Of a stretch of 51,975 bases of DNA, positions 1 through 8,883 are shown one piece after another. Both the position numbers and the translations under genes were made by a program. The stretch's first letter is position 1. Each line of letters opens with the position of its first letter. The stretch is from an uncultured Prevotellaceae bacterium (GTDB lineage Bacteria; Bacteroidota; Bacteroidia; Bacteroidales; Bacteroidaceae), in NCBI GenBank assembly GCA_902801375.1, contig CADCIB010000021.1:16504-68478 (forward strand), given 5' to 3'. Below the pieces are notes generated by a model, which searched no databases, was not told the origin of the DNA, and was given only the letters and a program-made list of their open reading frames with translations.

Positions 1-1
1 C

Positions 2-1963
2 GCCAATGTTGCTGAGCATACGCTCGACCTCGTGGCTGTGAAGAAGGGCGAAGATGTTGTCTACACCATCACCGGTGCTGTGACTGACCATCCGAGATAC
101 GGTACTGAGGAAGCAGGCTTCTTCGGCACGATGTGGGATGCAACCGTCAGCGCCAACGACATGGTGAAGGGCGACGATGGCAAGTACACCAAGACGTTCG
201 AGAATGTCTATCTGAATGCTCCTTTGTATATCTTGTATCAAGTTGTGAAGAATCAGACTGAAGAGGTCGGCGTTAAGGGTACCCAGGTTGTTGAGACTGG
301 CGGTATGTATAACGTCGTCTTCACGTTCAATCCTGAGGACAACAACGTGACTTGCGAATTGCAGTCGACTGTCGAGCCCACCCCAGTCTACACGCTTGTC
401 GGTGCTATCAACACCACGGAAGGCGGTCAGGAAGACGTGCTGTTTGGCACGACTTGGGAACCCACTCTCGAGGCTAACGATATGGAGAAGGGCGTCGATG
501 GCGTCTACACCAAGTCGTTCGAGAAGGTGGCTCTGAGCTATGGCGACCAGATTCTCTACAAGGTGGTGAAGAACCACGCTTGGAGTGAGACTTGGGGATT
601 CGGTACAGAAAATGCTGATTACACCATTCAGGACGATGGTGAGTACAACATCACCTTCAAGTTCAATGCTAACGTGCCCGAAGACTTCGGCCGTCCGTAT
701 GCATACGTATGGTCTATGGTCGACGGAGAGGCAGTGCCTGTGAAGGATTGGCCTGGCACCCGTATGGGTATGTGGCAGTTCGACAACGGCGACATGGGCT
801 ACATCTTCCAGATTGAAGCCGCAGAAGCTCCGCAGTTCATTATCTTCAACAATGGTCAGAGCGGTCCGCTTAACCAGACCGTCGATCTGGAGTTTGTGAA
901 CAAGCAGACTTACGACTTGGTCGAGAATCTGATTCCTGTTGTTGATGAAGATGTTCTCGTTGAGGTTCCCGCAGATGCCGTGATAGAGACTGACTGGCAC
1001 TTCGACGGTATTTACAGAACCAGCCAAGGTGCTTCTGACATCACCGACAACACCGAGGTCGCATTTGTAGGCAACGATGTTTACGTGAAGGGTATACCTC
1101 ACTACTTCACCGATTCGTGGATGAAGGGTACCTTCTCCGATGGTAAGGCCGTGTTCGCATCAGGTCAGTTCGTCGGTGAGGACGATTACGGTAAGGAGTA
1201 TATGTTAGGCTACGATGGAACGAACATCGTTGACATCGTATTCTCGTATGATGAAGAAAACCACATCTTCTCACTCGAAACTCCGTATATCCTTGAGAAT
1301 GGTGACAGCAAGACAGAGCTGAGCATGTGGGGTTACTACACTTACCTTGACATCATCAAGGGTGAGGTGATTCCCGATGAGCCCGTGGTTGCTCCTGCCG
1401 ACCTTGTTACGGAAGACTATGTATTCTCATCTGAAGAACTCTCGTTCGACGATAATGAGGAACCTGTTTACGAAGACTACAGCGCTGACGTGAAGGTTGG
1501 CTTCGACGGCAACGATGTCTATGTTCAGGGTCTCTGCTATTATCTGCCCGAGAGTTGGGTGAAGGGTGTGAAGGATGGCAGCACCGTGACCTTCGAGGCT
1601 GGCCAGTTCTTCGGTACTATCTATGATCAGTATGATATGTACTTCGTTGGTTACGGAGAAAGTGGCATCGAGAATGTTGTTATGAACTACGACGAGACAA
1701 CCGGAGAGTTCACCACCGACCACTGGATCCTCATCAACAGCAAGAAGGCTTCTATCAGCTACTACAACATCTACACAAGCTGTAGGCTGACAAAGGTCGG
1801 ACCGGCTACTGCTATCCAGTCTGTCGAAGATACTGAGGAAGCTGGAACTGTTTACTACGACACTTTGGGTCGTCGCACCAACAGCAACACGAAGGGTCTG
1901 CTCCTGAAGCAGGTTCGCCAGGCTGACGGTAGTGTGAAGACCACGAAGGTGGCTCGCAAGTAA
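2..1963 (+). CDS. Secreted multi-module carbohydrate-binding surface protein (5' partial)
   Basis: The reading frame is open to the window edge, so the start and any signal peptide lie upstream. In order I see two repeats (about residues 20-115 and 125-215 of the visible part) that resemble X25-type modules of pullulanases and SusE/F-like proteins. Each has a W(E/D)(P/A)T core and a YKVVKN or YQVVKN strand. A starch-binding CBM26-like module follows (about 230-315, WPGTRMGMW and IIFNNGQ). Two related beta modules come next (about 350-455 and 475-605, sharing NDVYV(K/Q)G and (A/E)(S/A)GQF). The last 45 residues have YYDTLGRRTN and KGLLLKQVR, like the C-terminal tails of Prevotella proteins thought to exit by type IX secretion. 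The role is inferred as binding alpha-glucans at the cell surface; no catalytic motif is visible. Confidence 0.75.
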   Translation, partial: ANVAEHTLDLVAVKKGEDVVYTITGAVTDHPRYGTEEAGFFGTMWDATVSANDMVKGDDGKYTKTFENVYLNAPLYILYQVVKNQTEEVGVKGTQVVETGGMYNVVFTFNPEDNNVTCELQSTVEPTPVYTLVGAINTTEGGQEDVLFGTTWEPTLEANDMEKGVDGVYTKSFEKVALSYGDQILYKVVKNHAWSETWGFGTENADYTIQDDGEYNITFKFNANVPEDFGRPYAYVWSMVDGEAVPVKDWPGTRMGMWQFDNGDMGYIFQIEAAEAPQFIIFNNGQSGPLNQTVDLEFVNKQTYDLVENLIPVVDEDVLVEVPADAVIETDWHFDGIYRTSQGASDITDNTEVAFVGNDVYVKGIPHYFTDSWMKGTFSDGKAVFASGQFVGEDDYGKEYMLGYDGTNIVDIVFSYDEENHIFSLETPYILENGDSKTELSMWGYYTYLDIIKGEVIPDEPVVAPADLVTEDYVFSSEELSFDDNEEPVYEDYSADVKVGFDGNDVYVQGLCYYLPESWVKGVKDGSTVTFEAGQFFGTIYDQYDMYFVGYGESGIENVVMNYDETTGEFTTDHWILINSKKASISYYNIYTSCRLTKVGPATAIQSVEDTEEAGTVYYDTLGRRTNSNTKGLLLKQVRQADGSVKTTKVARK

Positions 1964-1987
1964 TCAGAACCGCATATCACTAAAATT

Positions 1988-2027
1988 GCTCCCCCTTGGG
2001 CTTTCCCAGGGGGGAGCATTTTGTTTT
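1988..2027. terminator. Intrinsic terminator between convergent genes
   Basis: A 13-base stem with one mismatch (GCTCCCCCTTGGG pairing with CCCAGGGGGGAGC) and a short loop is followed by ATTTTGTTTT on the plus strand. The complementary strand also has a T-rich exit (AATTTTAG). It can therefore stop both the upstream plus-strand gene and the thiL transcript. Confidence 0.8.
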
Positions 2028-2108
2028 GACCTTGAGCAAGCATCAAGTCTTATAGACTTCCGTGGGGAAGGGGCTTTTCCTGCTTGCCTATGTGAAAAGC
2101 GCGAATGG

Positions 2109-3215
2109 TTACTTCAGGGGATTCCAGCCTTGGGCAGTAATTTCAAATTCATTGCCGTCGCGGCTGATGAGGAACAGTCCGAGTTCCTCTCGGGTGATGT
2201 GTCCGATGACGCGTACGTTTTCAAGTTCCTGCACCTTCTCGTAGTCGCCAATGGGTACGGTGAAGAGCAACTCGTAGTCTTCGCCACCGTTCATGGCGCA
2301 GGTGGTGACATTCATGTTGAACTCCTCGGCAGCTACGGCTGTCTGGTAGTCGATGGGAATGTTCTTCTCGTAGATGCGGCATCCTGTCTGCGACTGCTTG
2401 CAGATGTGTAGCAGTTCGCTGGAAAGTCCGTCGGAAATGTCCATCATGGCTGTGGGACGTATATTGGCTTTTCGGAGCAGGTCGATGATGTCGCCCCGTG
2501 CCTCTGGCTTCAGCTGGCGTTGCAGCAGATATTCCTTGCCAGCGAAGTCGGGTTGGAAGTCGCTCATGGCCTCGAGCTGTTGCTGGAGTGTTGCATCGGA
2601 GACGTTCTTCCCTTCGGCCTTGGCTTGCTGGTGGCGTCGGCGGATGTCGTCAATCTGTTGGTAGTAGATAGTTTTCTCGCGCTCTAGAAGTTGCAGTCCC
2701 ATATAGGCTGCGCCAAGATCGCCGCTGACGCAGATGAGGTCAGTATCGTGGGCGCCGTTTCTATATACGATGTCTTCCTTGCGCGCTTCGCCGATGCACG
2801 TGATGCTAATGGCCAGTCCGGTCATCGACGTAGTGGTGTCGCCACCCACAATGTCGATGTTCCATTGGTCGCAGGCATCGTGCAGACCGGCATAGAACAG
2901 TTCGAGGTCTTCCACATTGAAGCGTTTGCTCAGGGCGATGCTGACGGTCAGCTGTCGGGGCTGGCCGTTCATGGCGAATACATCGCTGATGTTCACCATC
3001 GCCGATTTGAAACCGAGGCTCCGCATGTCGGTATAGGTGAGGTCGAAATGCACGCCTTCCATCAGCATGTCGGTAGTGATGAGCACTTCCGTGTCGGGGT
3101 AGTGAACCACGGCGCAGTCGTCGCCCACGCCTTTCAGCGAGCTGTTGTTCTTCAGCTTGATGCTATCGGTGAGATGGCGTATCAGGCCAAACTCACCAAG
3201 TTTTGCTATTTCCAT
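2109..3215 (-). CDS. thiL: Thiamine-monophosphate kinase
   Basis: Cytosolic enzyme of the AIR-synthase-like fold that phosphorylates thiamine monophosphate to thiamine pyrophosphate using ATP. The GVGDDCAV motif near residues 30-37 and the acidic metal-binding region (TTDMLMEGVHFD, then GGDTTTS) are present. The C-terminal half keeps MDISDGLSSELLHI and NGGEDYELLF. The length of 368 residues is slightly above the usual 320-350, owing to an insert around residues 180-225 that contains a charged helix. It is the last gene of a minus-strand run after sppA, lpxK and punA, with 53 bases separating it from punA. No TPP riboswitch is evident in that gap. Confidence 0.93.
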   Translation of the reverse strand: MEIAKLGEFGLIRHLTDSIKLKNNSSLKGVGDDCAVVHYPDTEVLITTDMLMEGVHFDLTYTDMRSLGFKSAMVNISDVFAMNGQPRQLTVSIALSKRFNVEDLELFYAGLHDACDQWNIDIVGGDTTTSMTGLAISITCIGEARKEDIVYRNGAHDTDLICVSGDLGAAYMGLQLLEREKTIYYQQIDDIRRRHQQAKAEGKNVSDATLQQQLEAMSDFQPDFAGKEYLLQRQLKPEARGDIIDLLRKANIRPTAMMDISDGLSSELLHICKQSQTGCRIYEKNIPIDYQTAVAAEEFNMNVTTCAMNGGEDYELLFTVPIGDYEKVQELENVRVIGHITREELGLFLISRDGNEFEITAQGWNPLK

Positions 3216-3268
3216 GGGGTAGGGGGATTCTTATTCTGAGATGATGGGAATGATCTGTGACGTGTGGG

Positions 3269-4078
3269 TCATGAGCGGCGAATCATCTCGCGCATCAGTT
3301 CTGCCAACTTCGGCTGTGCGATGCTGGCGGCTTGTTGTACCTCTTCGTGGCTCACTTCCACAGGCGGATCGAAACCACCCAGGTCGGTGATGACACTCAC
3401 GCCGAAAGTCTTGATGCCGCAGTGGTGGGCAACGATAACCTCGGGCACGGTGCTCATGCCGATGGCATGACCTCCCATCTTCGCATACATGCGATACTCA
3501 GCGGGTGTCTCGAAGGTGGGACCCTGCACGCCCACATAGACGCCATGCACTACGCGGAATCCTTTCTCACGGGCTATCTCGTCGGCCATAGCAATGAGTT
3601 TGGCATCGTAGGTCTCGTGCATGTCGGGGAAGCGGGGGCCTGTGGGGAAGTTCTTTCCACGAAGCGGATGCTCTGGGAACATGTTGATGTGGTCGGTGAT
3701 GATCATGACGTCGCCAATCTTGAATTCCGGCGACATGCCTCCCGCTGCGTTCGACACGAAAAGGGTCTTAATGCCCAGCTCGTACATCACACGGACGGGG
3801 AACGTCACTTCCTTCATTGACCATCCCTCGTAGTAGTGGAATCGGCCTTGCATGGCCATGATGTCTTTGCCACCCAGCTTACCGAAGATGAGCCGGCCAT
3901 TATGCCCCTCCACGGTGGATACCGGGAAGTTGGGAATGTCGGAGTAGGCGAATTCGTAGGCGTCAGTTATTTCTGAAGCTAATGGTCCCAGGCCTGTCCC
4001 CAGAACGATTGCGGTTGTTGGGCTTGTGGTCATCCTTTGCTTTAGCCAGGATGCTGTTTCTTGAATTTTTTCGTACAT
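3269..4078 (-). CDS. punA: Purine nucleoside phosphorylase, trimeric class
   Basis: Catalyses phosphorolysis of purine (deoxy)nucleosides to base and (deoxy)ribose 1-phosphate. Phosphate-site motifs VLGTGLG (about 25-31), GRFHYYEG and SNAAGG are present, followed by the base-site motif GPTFETPAE and the sugar-site motif GMSTVPE. The residue that is Asn in ITN of human PNP is Asp here (VITDLGG, about residue 231). That position governs 6-oxo versus 6-amino purine preference, so substrate range cannot be assumed. The length of 269 residues is normal. The start at 4078 is favoured because the N-terminus MYEKIQETA is typical of the family, although it lies inside the lpxK frame. Confidence 0.92.
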   Translation of the reverse strand: MYEKIQETASWLKQRMTTSPTTAIVLGTGLGPLASEITDAYEFAYSDIPNFPVSTVEGHNGRLIFGKLGGKDIMAMQGRFHYYEGWSMKEVTFPVRVMYELGIKTLFVSNAAGGMSPEFKIGDVMIITDHINMFPEHPLRGKNFPTGPRFPDMHETYDAKLIAMADEIAREKGFRVVHGVYVGVQGPTFETPAEYRMYAKMGGHAIGMSTVPEVIVAHHCGIKTFGVSVITDLGGFDPPVEVSHEEVQQAASIAQPKLAELMREMIRRS

Positions 4079-5135
4079 AACCTATGATCTTTTCGTTAAA
4101 CTCTGCTTGTTGTCCGAGCAGGAACTCAATCTCGATGGGCAGCATGTAGATGTGCTGCCGCACCTCGTCTGACAGGCCTTTCATGCCGAAAAGCCTGGCG
4201 TTGTCCTTCTCGGTGGTGATGATGATTTTCGGTTCTGGCGTCTGAGCGAACACCTCGTTGATGCGCTGGATGTCCTTCTTGCGGAATGCGTGGTGGTCGG
4301 CGAAGGTGAGAGGCGTGATGTGCGAGGTATACGAGGAAAGGTCCATCATCATCTGCTTAGGCGATGCAATGCCAGTGAGCAGGACGACGTGGGTGTCTTT
4401 TGTGAGTTCGCTCAAGGGCTTGTCCTCCCCGGCATAAAGAGGTTTCAGTTGGTTGTATTTCAGTTTCGTGAAAAACAGTTTCTGATAGGGGAAGAGTCCC
4501 AAGGCCTTGGTCAGCACCCGGAACTCCATGGGTTTCATCTCGTTGGGACACTTCGTGATGATCACGATGTCAGCACGGTTCTTGCCCTGCTTAGGTTCGC
4601 GGAGCCTTCCGGCAGGCAACAGCTTGTCGTAGATGATCAGGCGGTGATAGTCGATGAGCAGGATATTCACGCCTGGCTTCACATATCGGTGCTGGTAGGC
4701 ATCGTCGAGCAAGATGACATCGGTGTCTTTCGTCTCTTCGTTCTCCGTCAGGAAGTCGATACCCCGACAGCGGTTGGCATCGACGGCCACGTAGATGTCG
4801 GCGAATTTCTTCTTCATCTGGAATGGTTCATCGCCGATGTCGGCAGCCGTAGAATCCTTGGTGGCCAGCACGAAGCCCTTGGTTTTCCGCTTGTAGCCGC
4901 GACTCAGCACGGCCACCTTCATCTTGTCGTGCAGCTGTTTGACAATGTATTCCACGTGGGGCGTCTTGCCCGAGCCACCCACGGTGATGTTGCCGATGGA
5001 GATGATTGGCGTTTTGAAAGCGCGACTTTTCAGGATACCCATCTCGAAGAGTTGGTTCCTGATACCCACCGCGAGCCCGTAGCACCAGCTCAGCGGCAGC
5101 AACCATTTGTGTATTCTGATAAAGTCGCCTTCCAT
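3963..5135 (-). CDS. lpxK: Tetraacyldisaccharide 4'-kinase
   Basis: Inner-membrane-associated kinase that adds the 4'-phosphate to the lipid A disaccharide precursor in the Raetz pathway. It has an N-terminal hydrophobic segment (about 10-30) and the P-loop GNITVGGSGKTP (about 50-61). LLDDAYQHRYV carries the usual D-D-x-x-Q-H signature, and a late ITTEKD motif is present. At 390 residues it is longer than most relatives. The last 38 codons, including YVRKNSRNS, are read in a different frame from the first codons of punA, an overlap of 113 coding bases. It starts 12 bases after the sppA stop, so sppA-lpxK-punA is probably one transcript. Confidence 0.94.
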   Translation of the reverse strand: MEGDFIRIHKWLLPLSWCYGLAVGIRNQLFEMGILKSRAFKTPIISIGNITVGGSGKTPHVEYIVKQLHDKMKVAVLSRGYKRKTKGFVLATKDSTAADIGDEPFQMKKKFADIYVAVDANRCRGIDFLTENEETKDTDVILLDDAYQHRYVKPGVNILLIDYHRLIIYDKLLPAGRLREPKQGKNRADIVIITKCPNEMKPMEFRVLTKALGLFPYQKLFFTKLKYNQLKPLYAGEDKPLSELTKDTHVVLLTGIASPKQMMMDLSSYTSHITPLTFADHHAFRKKDIQRINEVFAQTPEPKIIITTEKDNARLFGMKGLSDEVRQHIYMLPIEIEFLLGQQAEFNEKIIGYVRKNSRNSILAKAKDDHKPNNRNRSGDRPGTISFRNN

Positions 5136-5147
5136 GTTTCTTCGTGC

Positions 5148-6929
5148 TTAATGAATGTTCAGGCGATAGGGGATACGTGCCTGGATGGCATTCTGCTTGT
5201 TGATGTTCTTTATCAGCATGAACGGCTCGTAGTAATCGCCGAGCATGCTGCGCATTTGTGCGTCGAGGTAGTTGCCTTTCGCACTCTCGGTGGCATGGAG
5301 AATCTGGTCCATAATGTCCACTTTACCAGGATAGTTGCTGGTGTGGTATTCTTTCATCTTGGCCAGTTCTGCCGCTTTCTTCACGGCCTCGTCGAGTCCG
5401 CCGAGCTGGTCGACGAGCTTAATCTTCAGCGCATCCTGTCCTAACCAAACATGTCCCTGAGCCACTTTCTCGATGGCTTCCGTGCTCTGCTTGCGACCAT
5501 CGGCCACGCGCTGACGGAACAGCTCATAGCCGCGCTGGATATAATTGTTGAGATAGCTCATCTCTTCTTCGTTGAACGGGCGTGCCATCGTGCCGAAGGC
5601 AGCATTGCGGTTGGTCTTCACCTCGTCGAACTTCACGCCCAACTTCTGGGTGAGCAGTCCGCTGAAGTCTGGGAACATGCCGAAGATGCCGATAGAACCT
5701 GTCAGCGTGGTGGGCTCTGCCACAATCCAGTTGGATTCGCAGCTGATGTAGTAACCACCCGAAGCAGCCATGCCACCCATCGACACCACGACGGGCTTCT
5801 TGGCCTTCAGCAGCTTCACGGCACGCCAGATCTGCTCGGAAGCGTAGGCAGAACCGCCGCCGCTGTTCACACGGAGCACCACAGCCTTCACATCGTCGTC
5901 GTCGGCAAGTTTCAACAGGTCCTTAGCCACCGTGTTGCCCACTATCTGATGTCCGTCTCCCATGCCTATGCCTTGCGCAGGTGTGTCCACAATGTCACCG
6001 TAGGCATAATACACGGCTATCTCGTCGCCTTTCTGGGTCTTCTCTTTCACGGTCTGCATCTCAGCGATGCCCACCTGACTGATTTCCTGATCGTCTTTCA
6101 ATTCAAGGAGTTTCTTCACCTCGGCTTTCACTTCGTCGGCATACAGCAGCTTGTCCACCATCTTATATTTGATGTAGTTCTGCGGGTTTTCGAAGGCGAG
6201 GAGCCTGTCGGCGTATGCGTTGAGCGAGTCTTTGTTGATTTTGCGACTCTCAGCGATGTCGGTCAAGTAGGTCTGCCAGATGCCTGTGATGTATTGTGTG
6301 ATTTGCTCACGGTTGGGCTCGCTCATCTCGTTGGCTGTGTAAGTCTCAGGAGCGCTCTTGTATGAACCCACCTTGGCCAGTTGTACCTGTACGCCAAACT
6401 TGGCCAACGCATCTTTCAGGTAATACGGAGTGGCACCCAAACCGTGCCAGTCAATCATGCCGCTGGGATTGATCCAAACCTTGTCGGCCACACTGGCCAG
6501 ATAGTAAGTACTCTGCAAATACTGGTCGCCATAGGCCACAATCCACTTGCCGCTCTTCTTGAAGTCGACCAAAGCCTTGCGCAGTGCCTGTACAGAGGCT
6601 GGTGAATCGGGACTGAACATGCCCGCTTCGATGTAGATACCTTTTATCTTGTCGCTTTCCTTGGCTTTGCGAATGGCATTGAGGATTTCATCCAGGCCCA
6701 AGGCAGAGCTTCCGCCGTTCATGAGAGAACTGACCACGTCGCCATCGCCTCGTTCTTCCATGATTCCGTCAAGGTCGAGCACCAGGACACTATTGTCGGC
6801 TACATTTGTGGTAGCGCTGGTGGAAGCCACCATGCCCACAATACTCATTACTCCAATAATGCCCACAATCAGCGTGAACACAATAATGCCAACTACAGTG
6901 GCAAGCACATTTTTAAAAAAATCTTTCAT
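5148..6929 (-). CDS. sppA: Signal peptide peptidase SppA, 67K type
   Basis: Membrane-anchored serine protease that degrades cleaved signal peptides. It has one N-terminal membrane span (about residues 8-35) and then two ClpP-like domains, the long SppA form (593 residues). The catalytic Lys is K191 in GSYKSAPE of the first domain. The nucleophile is S390 in GGMAASGGYY of the second domain, preceded by the oxyanion-type NSGGGSA motif. Both key residues are intact, so the protein should be active. It is the first gene of the sppA-lpxK-punA-thiL run. A -7-like box lies 40 bases upstream of the start. Confidence 0.95.
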   Translation of the reverse strand: MKDFFKNVLATVVGIIVFTLIVGIIGVMSIVGMVASTSATTNVADNSVLVLDLDGIMEERGDGDVVSSLMNGGSSALGLDEILNAIRKAKESDKIKGIYIEAGMFSPDSPASVQALRKALVDFKKSGKWIVAYGDQYLQSTYYLASVADKVWINPSGMIDWHGLGATPYYLKDALAKFGVQVQLAKVGSYKSAPETYTANEMSEPNREQITQYITGIWQTYLTDIAESRKINKDSLNAYADRLLAFENPQNYIKYKMVDKLLYADEVKAEVKKLLELKDDQEISQVGIAEMQTVKEKTQKGDEIAVYYAYGDIVDTPAQGIGMGDGHQIVGNTVAKDLLKLADDDDVKAVVLRVNSGGGSAYASEQIWRAVKLLKAKKPVVVSMGGMAASGGYYISCESNWIVAEPTTLTGSIGIFGMFPDFSGLLTQKLGVKFDEVKTNRNAAFGTMARPFNEEEMSYLNNYIQRGYELFRQRVADGRKQSTEAIEKVAQGHVWLGQDALKIKLVDQLGGLDEAVKKAAELAKMKEYHTSNYPGKVDIMDQILHATESAKGNYLDAQMRSMLGDYYEPFMLIKNINKQNAIQARIPYRLNIH

Positions 6930-6969
6930 GTTTATACCTGTTTTGATGTTTTGTTTCCTTTTTCATCCG

Positions 6970-7004
6970 CAAAGGTAAGTAAAATTCTTCATATTCGCAT
7001 GCAA
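6970..7004 (-). promoter_or_regulatory. Candidate Bacteroidales promoter of the sppA run
   Basis: On the minus strand the box TACCTTTG (plus positions 6970-6977) matches TAnnTTTG. A TTG for the -33 element lies at 7002-7004, 24 bases away, which is longer than usual. The -7 box is convincing and the -33 weak. Confidence 0.5.
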
Positions 7005-7028
7005 TATGTGCAAAAAAATGAGAAACGA

Positions 7029-7059
7029 TTGCTTAATTCATACTTTTTTATTAATTTTG
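7029..7059 (+). promoter_or_regulatory. Bacteroidales promoter of the GH20 gene
   Basis: TTG at 7029-7031, 20 bases, then TAATTTTG at 7052-7059. This fits the phylum consensus. The start codon at 7103 leaves a leader of about 35-40 bases. Confidence 0.75.
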
Positions 7060-7102
7060 TACCCACAAAATGTATTTTAGCCTTTTATTAAACCATTTCA
7101 AC

Positions 7103-8749
7103 ATGAGAAAAATCTTTATGACAATGATGCTGGCCGGAGCTGTGCTTTGTGCTTCTGCCCAGTCGGATTGTGACGACAGCTGTGCTTCGCCGCAAGAATG
7201 TAGTTACCAGGTAGTGCCGCTGCCGAGTTCTATTCTGCCCACGAAAGCCGAGCCCGTGAAGCTCTGTATGAAGACGGTCATCAGCGTAGCCGATGCCAGT
7301 GAGGACATGCAGCGCAACGCACGCTTCCTGGCTGAGTATATCCGCGAGGCCACAGGAATGGACATTCCCATTGGCGTTCGCCAGAAAGGGCAAAAGGCCA
7401 TCGTGCTTCGCTTGAACGCAAAGATACAACAACCTGAAGGCTATCGTATTACGGTAGGCAACCGCGAGGTGTTGATTGAAGGCCGTACCGCACAGGGCGT
7501 GTTCTATGGCATACAGACTTTGCGTAAGTCTTTGCCTATGACGAAGGGGGCTGTTGTGCTGCCTGCCGCCATCATTGAGGACTCTCCACGCTTTGCCTAT
7601 CGTGGCATGCACCTCGATGTGTCGCGCCACTACTTCTCTCTTGATTTCGTGAAGCAGTACATCGACATGATGGTGCTGCACAACATGAATGTGTTCCACT
7701 GGCACCTGACCGACGACCAGGGCTGGCGTATGGAAATCAAGAAATATCCAAAGCTCACGAGCGAAGGTTCCGTACGTGCCAACACCGTGCTGGGCCGCAA
7801 CTCAACGGTGACCGACGGCACCCCTCACGGTGGTTTCTACACACAGGCAGAGTGCCGCGAGATTGTGGAGTATGCACGTCAGAGGTACATCACCGTGATT
7901 CCCGAAATCGACATGCCCGGTCACATGCTGGGTGCGCTGACCGCTTATCCTGAGTTGGGTTGCACGGGCGGACCGTATCACGTGGAAGGCCGTTGGGGTG
8001 TGTTCGATGACATTCTCTGCGCTGGTAAGGAGAAGACCTTCCAGTTCGTGGAGGATGTGCTAATGGAGGTGATGGACGTTTTCCCCGCCGAGTATATCCA
8101 CATTGGTGGCGACGAAGCGCCTCGCACCCGTTGGAAGGCATGCCCGCTTTGCCAGCAGCGCATTGCCGATGAAGGTTTGGTGGAGAAGGATGGTCAGTCG
8201 CCTGAAGCCCGTTTGCAAGGCTATTTCACCAAGCGTGTGGAGCGGTTCATCAACGATCACGGACGTAAACTCATTGGTTGGGACGAGCTATTGGAGAGCG
8301 ATGTCAATCCTTCCGCCACCATCATGAGCTGGCGTGGCACAAAGGGCGGACTTGAAGCCTCGAAGAAGGGCCACGACGTCATCATGACTCCCGTGGGCTA
8401 TTGCTATTTCGACTACTACCAGACCGACAACACGACTTGGGGCGAGCCGCTGTCGATTGGTGGAAACCTGCCCGTGGAGAAGACCTATTCGTTCAATCCT
8501 GCACCGCCCACGCTCAGCCCGGAAGCCCAGAGCCACATCATCGGCGTGCAGGGAAATCTCTGGACGGAGTATATTGCTTATCCCACGCAGGCTGAATATC
8601 ATGTGCTGCCGCGCATGGGTGCCTTGGCTGAAGTGCAATGGATGGAGCCCGCACAGAAGGACTTCTCGTCGTTCTTAGAGCGTTCGCAGTCGCTCCTCCG
8701 CTGGTATAAGCACTACGGATGGACCTATGCCCCGCATATCTATAGATAA
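7103..8749 (+). CDS. Secreted beta-N-acetylhexosaminidase, GH20 family
   Basis: Exo-acting glycosidase releasing terminal GlcNAc or GalNAc by substrate-assisted catalysis. I chose the ATG at 7103 over an in-frame ATG at 7070 because it begins a clean signal peptide (MRKIFMTMMLAGAVLCASA). The GH20b N-domain covers about residues 35-160. The TIM barrel follows, with YRGMHLDVSRHYF, WHLTDDQGWRMEIK and the catalytic Asp-Glu pair D337-E338 in HIGGDEAPRTRW. The late WTEYI motif completes the active site. The 548 residues fit a single-enzyme form without accessory modules. It is probably periplasmic or outer-membrane associated and used for mucin or N-glycan turnover. It stands alone with its own promoter and terminator. 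Confidence 0.93.
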   Translation: MRKIFMTMMLAGAVLCASAQSDCDDSCASPQECSYQVVPLPSSILPTKAEPVKLCMKTVISVADASEDMQRNARFLAEYIREATGMDIPIGVRQKGQKAIVLRLNAKIQQPEGYRITVGNREVLIEGRTAQGVFYGIQTLRKSLPMTKGAVVLPAAIIEDSPRFAYRGMHLDVSRHYFSLDFVKQYIDMMVLHNMNVFHWHLTDDQGWRMEIKKYPKLTSEGSVRANTVLGRNSTVTDGTPHGGFYTQAECREIVEYARQRYITVIPEIDMPGHMLGALTAYPELGCTGGPYHVEGRWGVFDDILCAGKEKTFQFVEDVLMEVMDVFPAEYIHIGGDEAPRTRWKACPLCQQRIADEGLVEKDGQSPEARLQGYFTKRVERFINDHGRKLIGWDELLESDVNPSATIMSWRGTKGGLEASKKGHDVIMTPVGYCYFDYYQTDNTTWGEPLSIGGNLPVEKTYSFNPAPPTLSPEAQSHIIGVQGNLWTEYIAYPTQAEYHVLPRMGALAEVQWMEPAQKDFSSFLERSQSLLRWYKHYGWTYAPHIYR

Positions 8750-8780
8750 TGTTCGCACACGCGACTTAGCTTAAGGAGAT

Positions 8781-8832
8781 TATCCGCAGATCTTCCATCA
8801 ATTGTTTGGAAATCTGCGGATATTTTCTTATT
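8781..8832 (+). terminator. Intrinsic terminator after the GH20 gene
   Basis: Long inverted repeat with arms ATCCGCAGAT (8782-8791) and ATCTGCGGAT (8812-8821), extended inward by TCC/GGA pairing. It is followed by the T-rich run TATTTTCTTATT. Confidence 0.85.
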
Positions 8833-8883
8833 ACCCATATCGCTGTACCCATTGTTATCGCTAACTGATTGCTTTATTATTTT

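Noticed and set aside
2691-3239. Long plus-strand open frames opposite thiL, lpxK, sppA, lepA and other genes
   Set aside because: They are antisense shadows of GC-biased genes: His/Val-rich composition, no promoters, no recognisable domains.
3216-3268. TPP riboswitch before thiL
   Set aside because: The gap is only 53 bases and lacks the conserved CUGAGA and ACCUGA elements.
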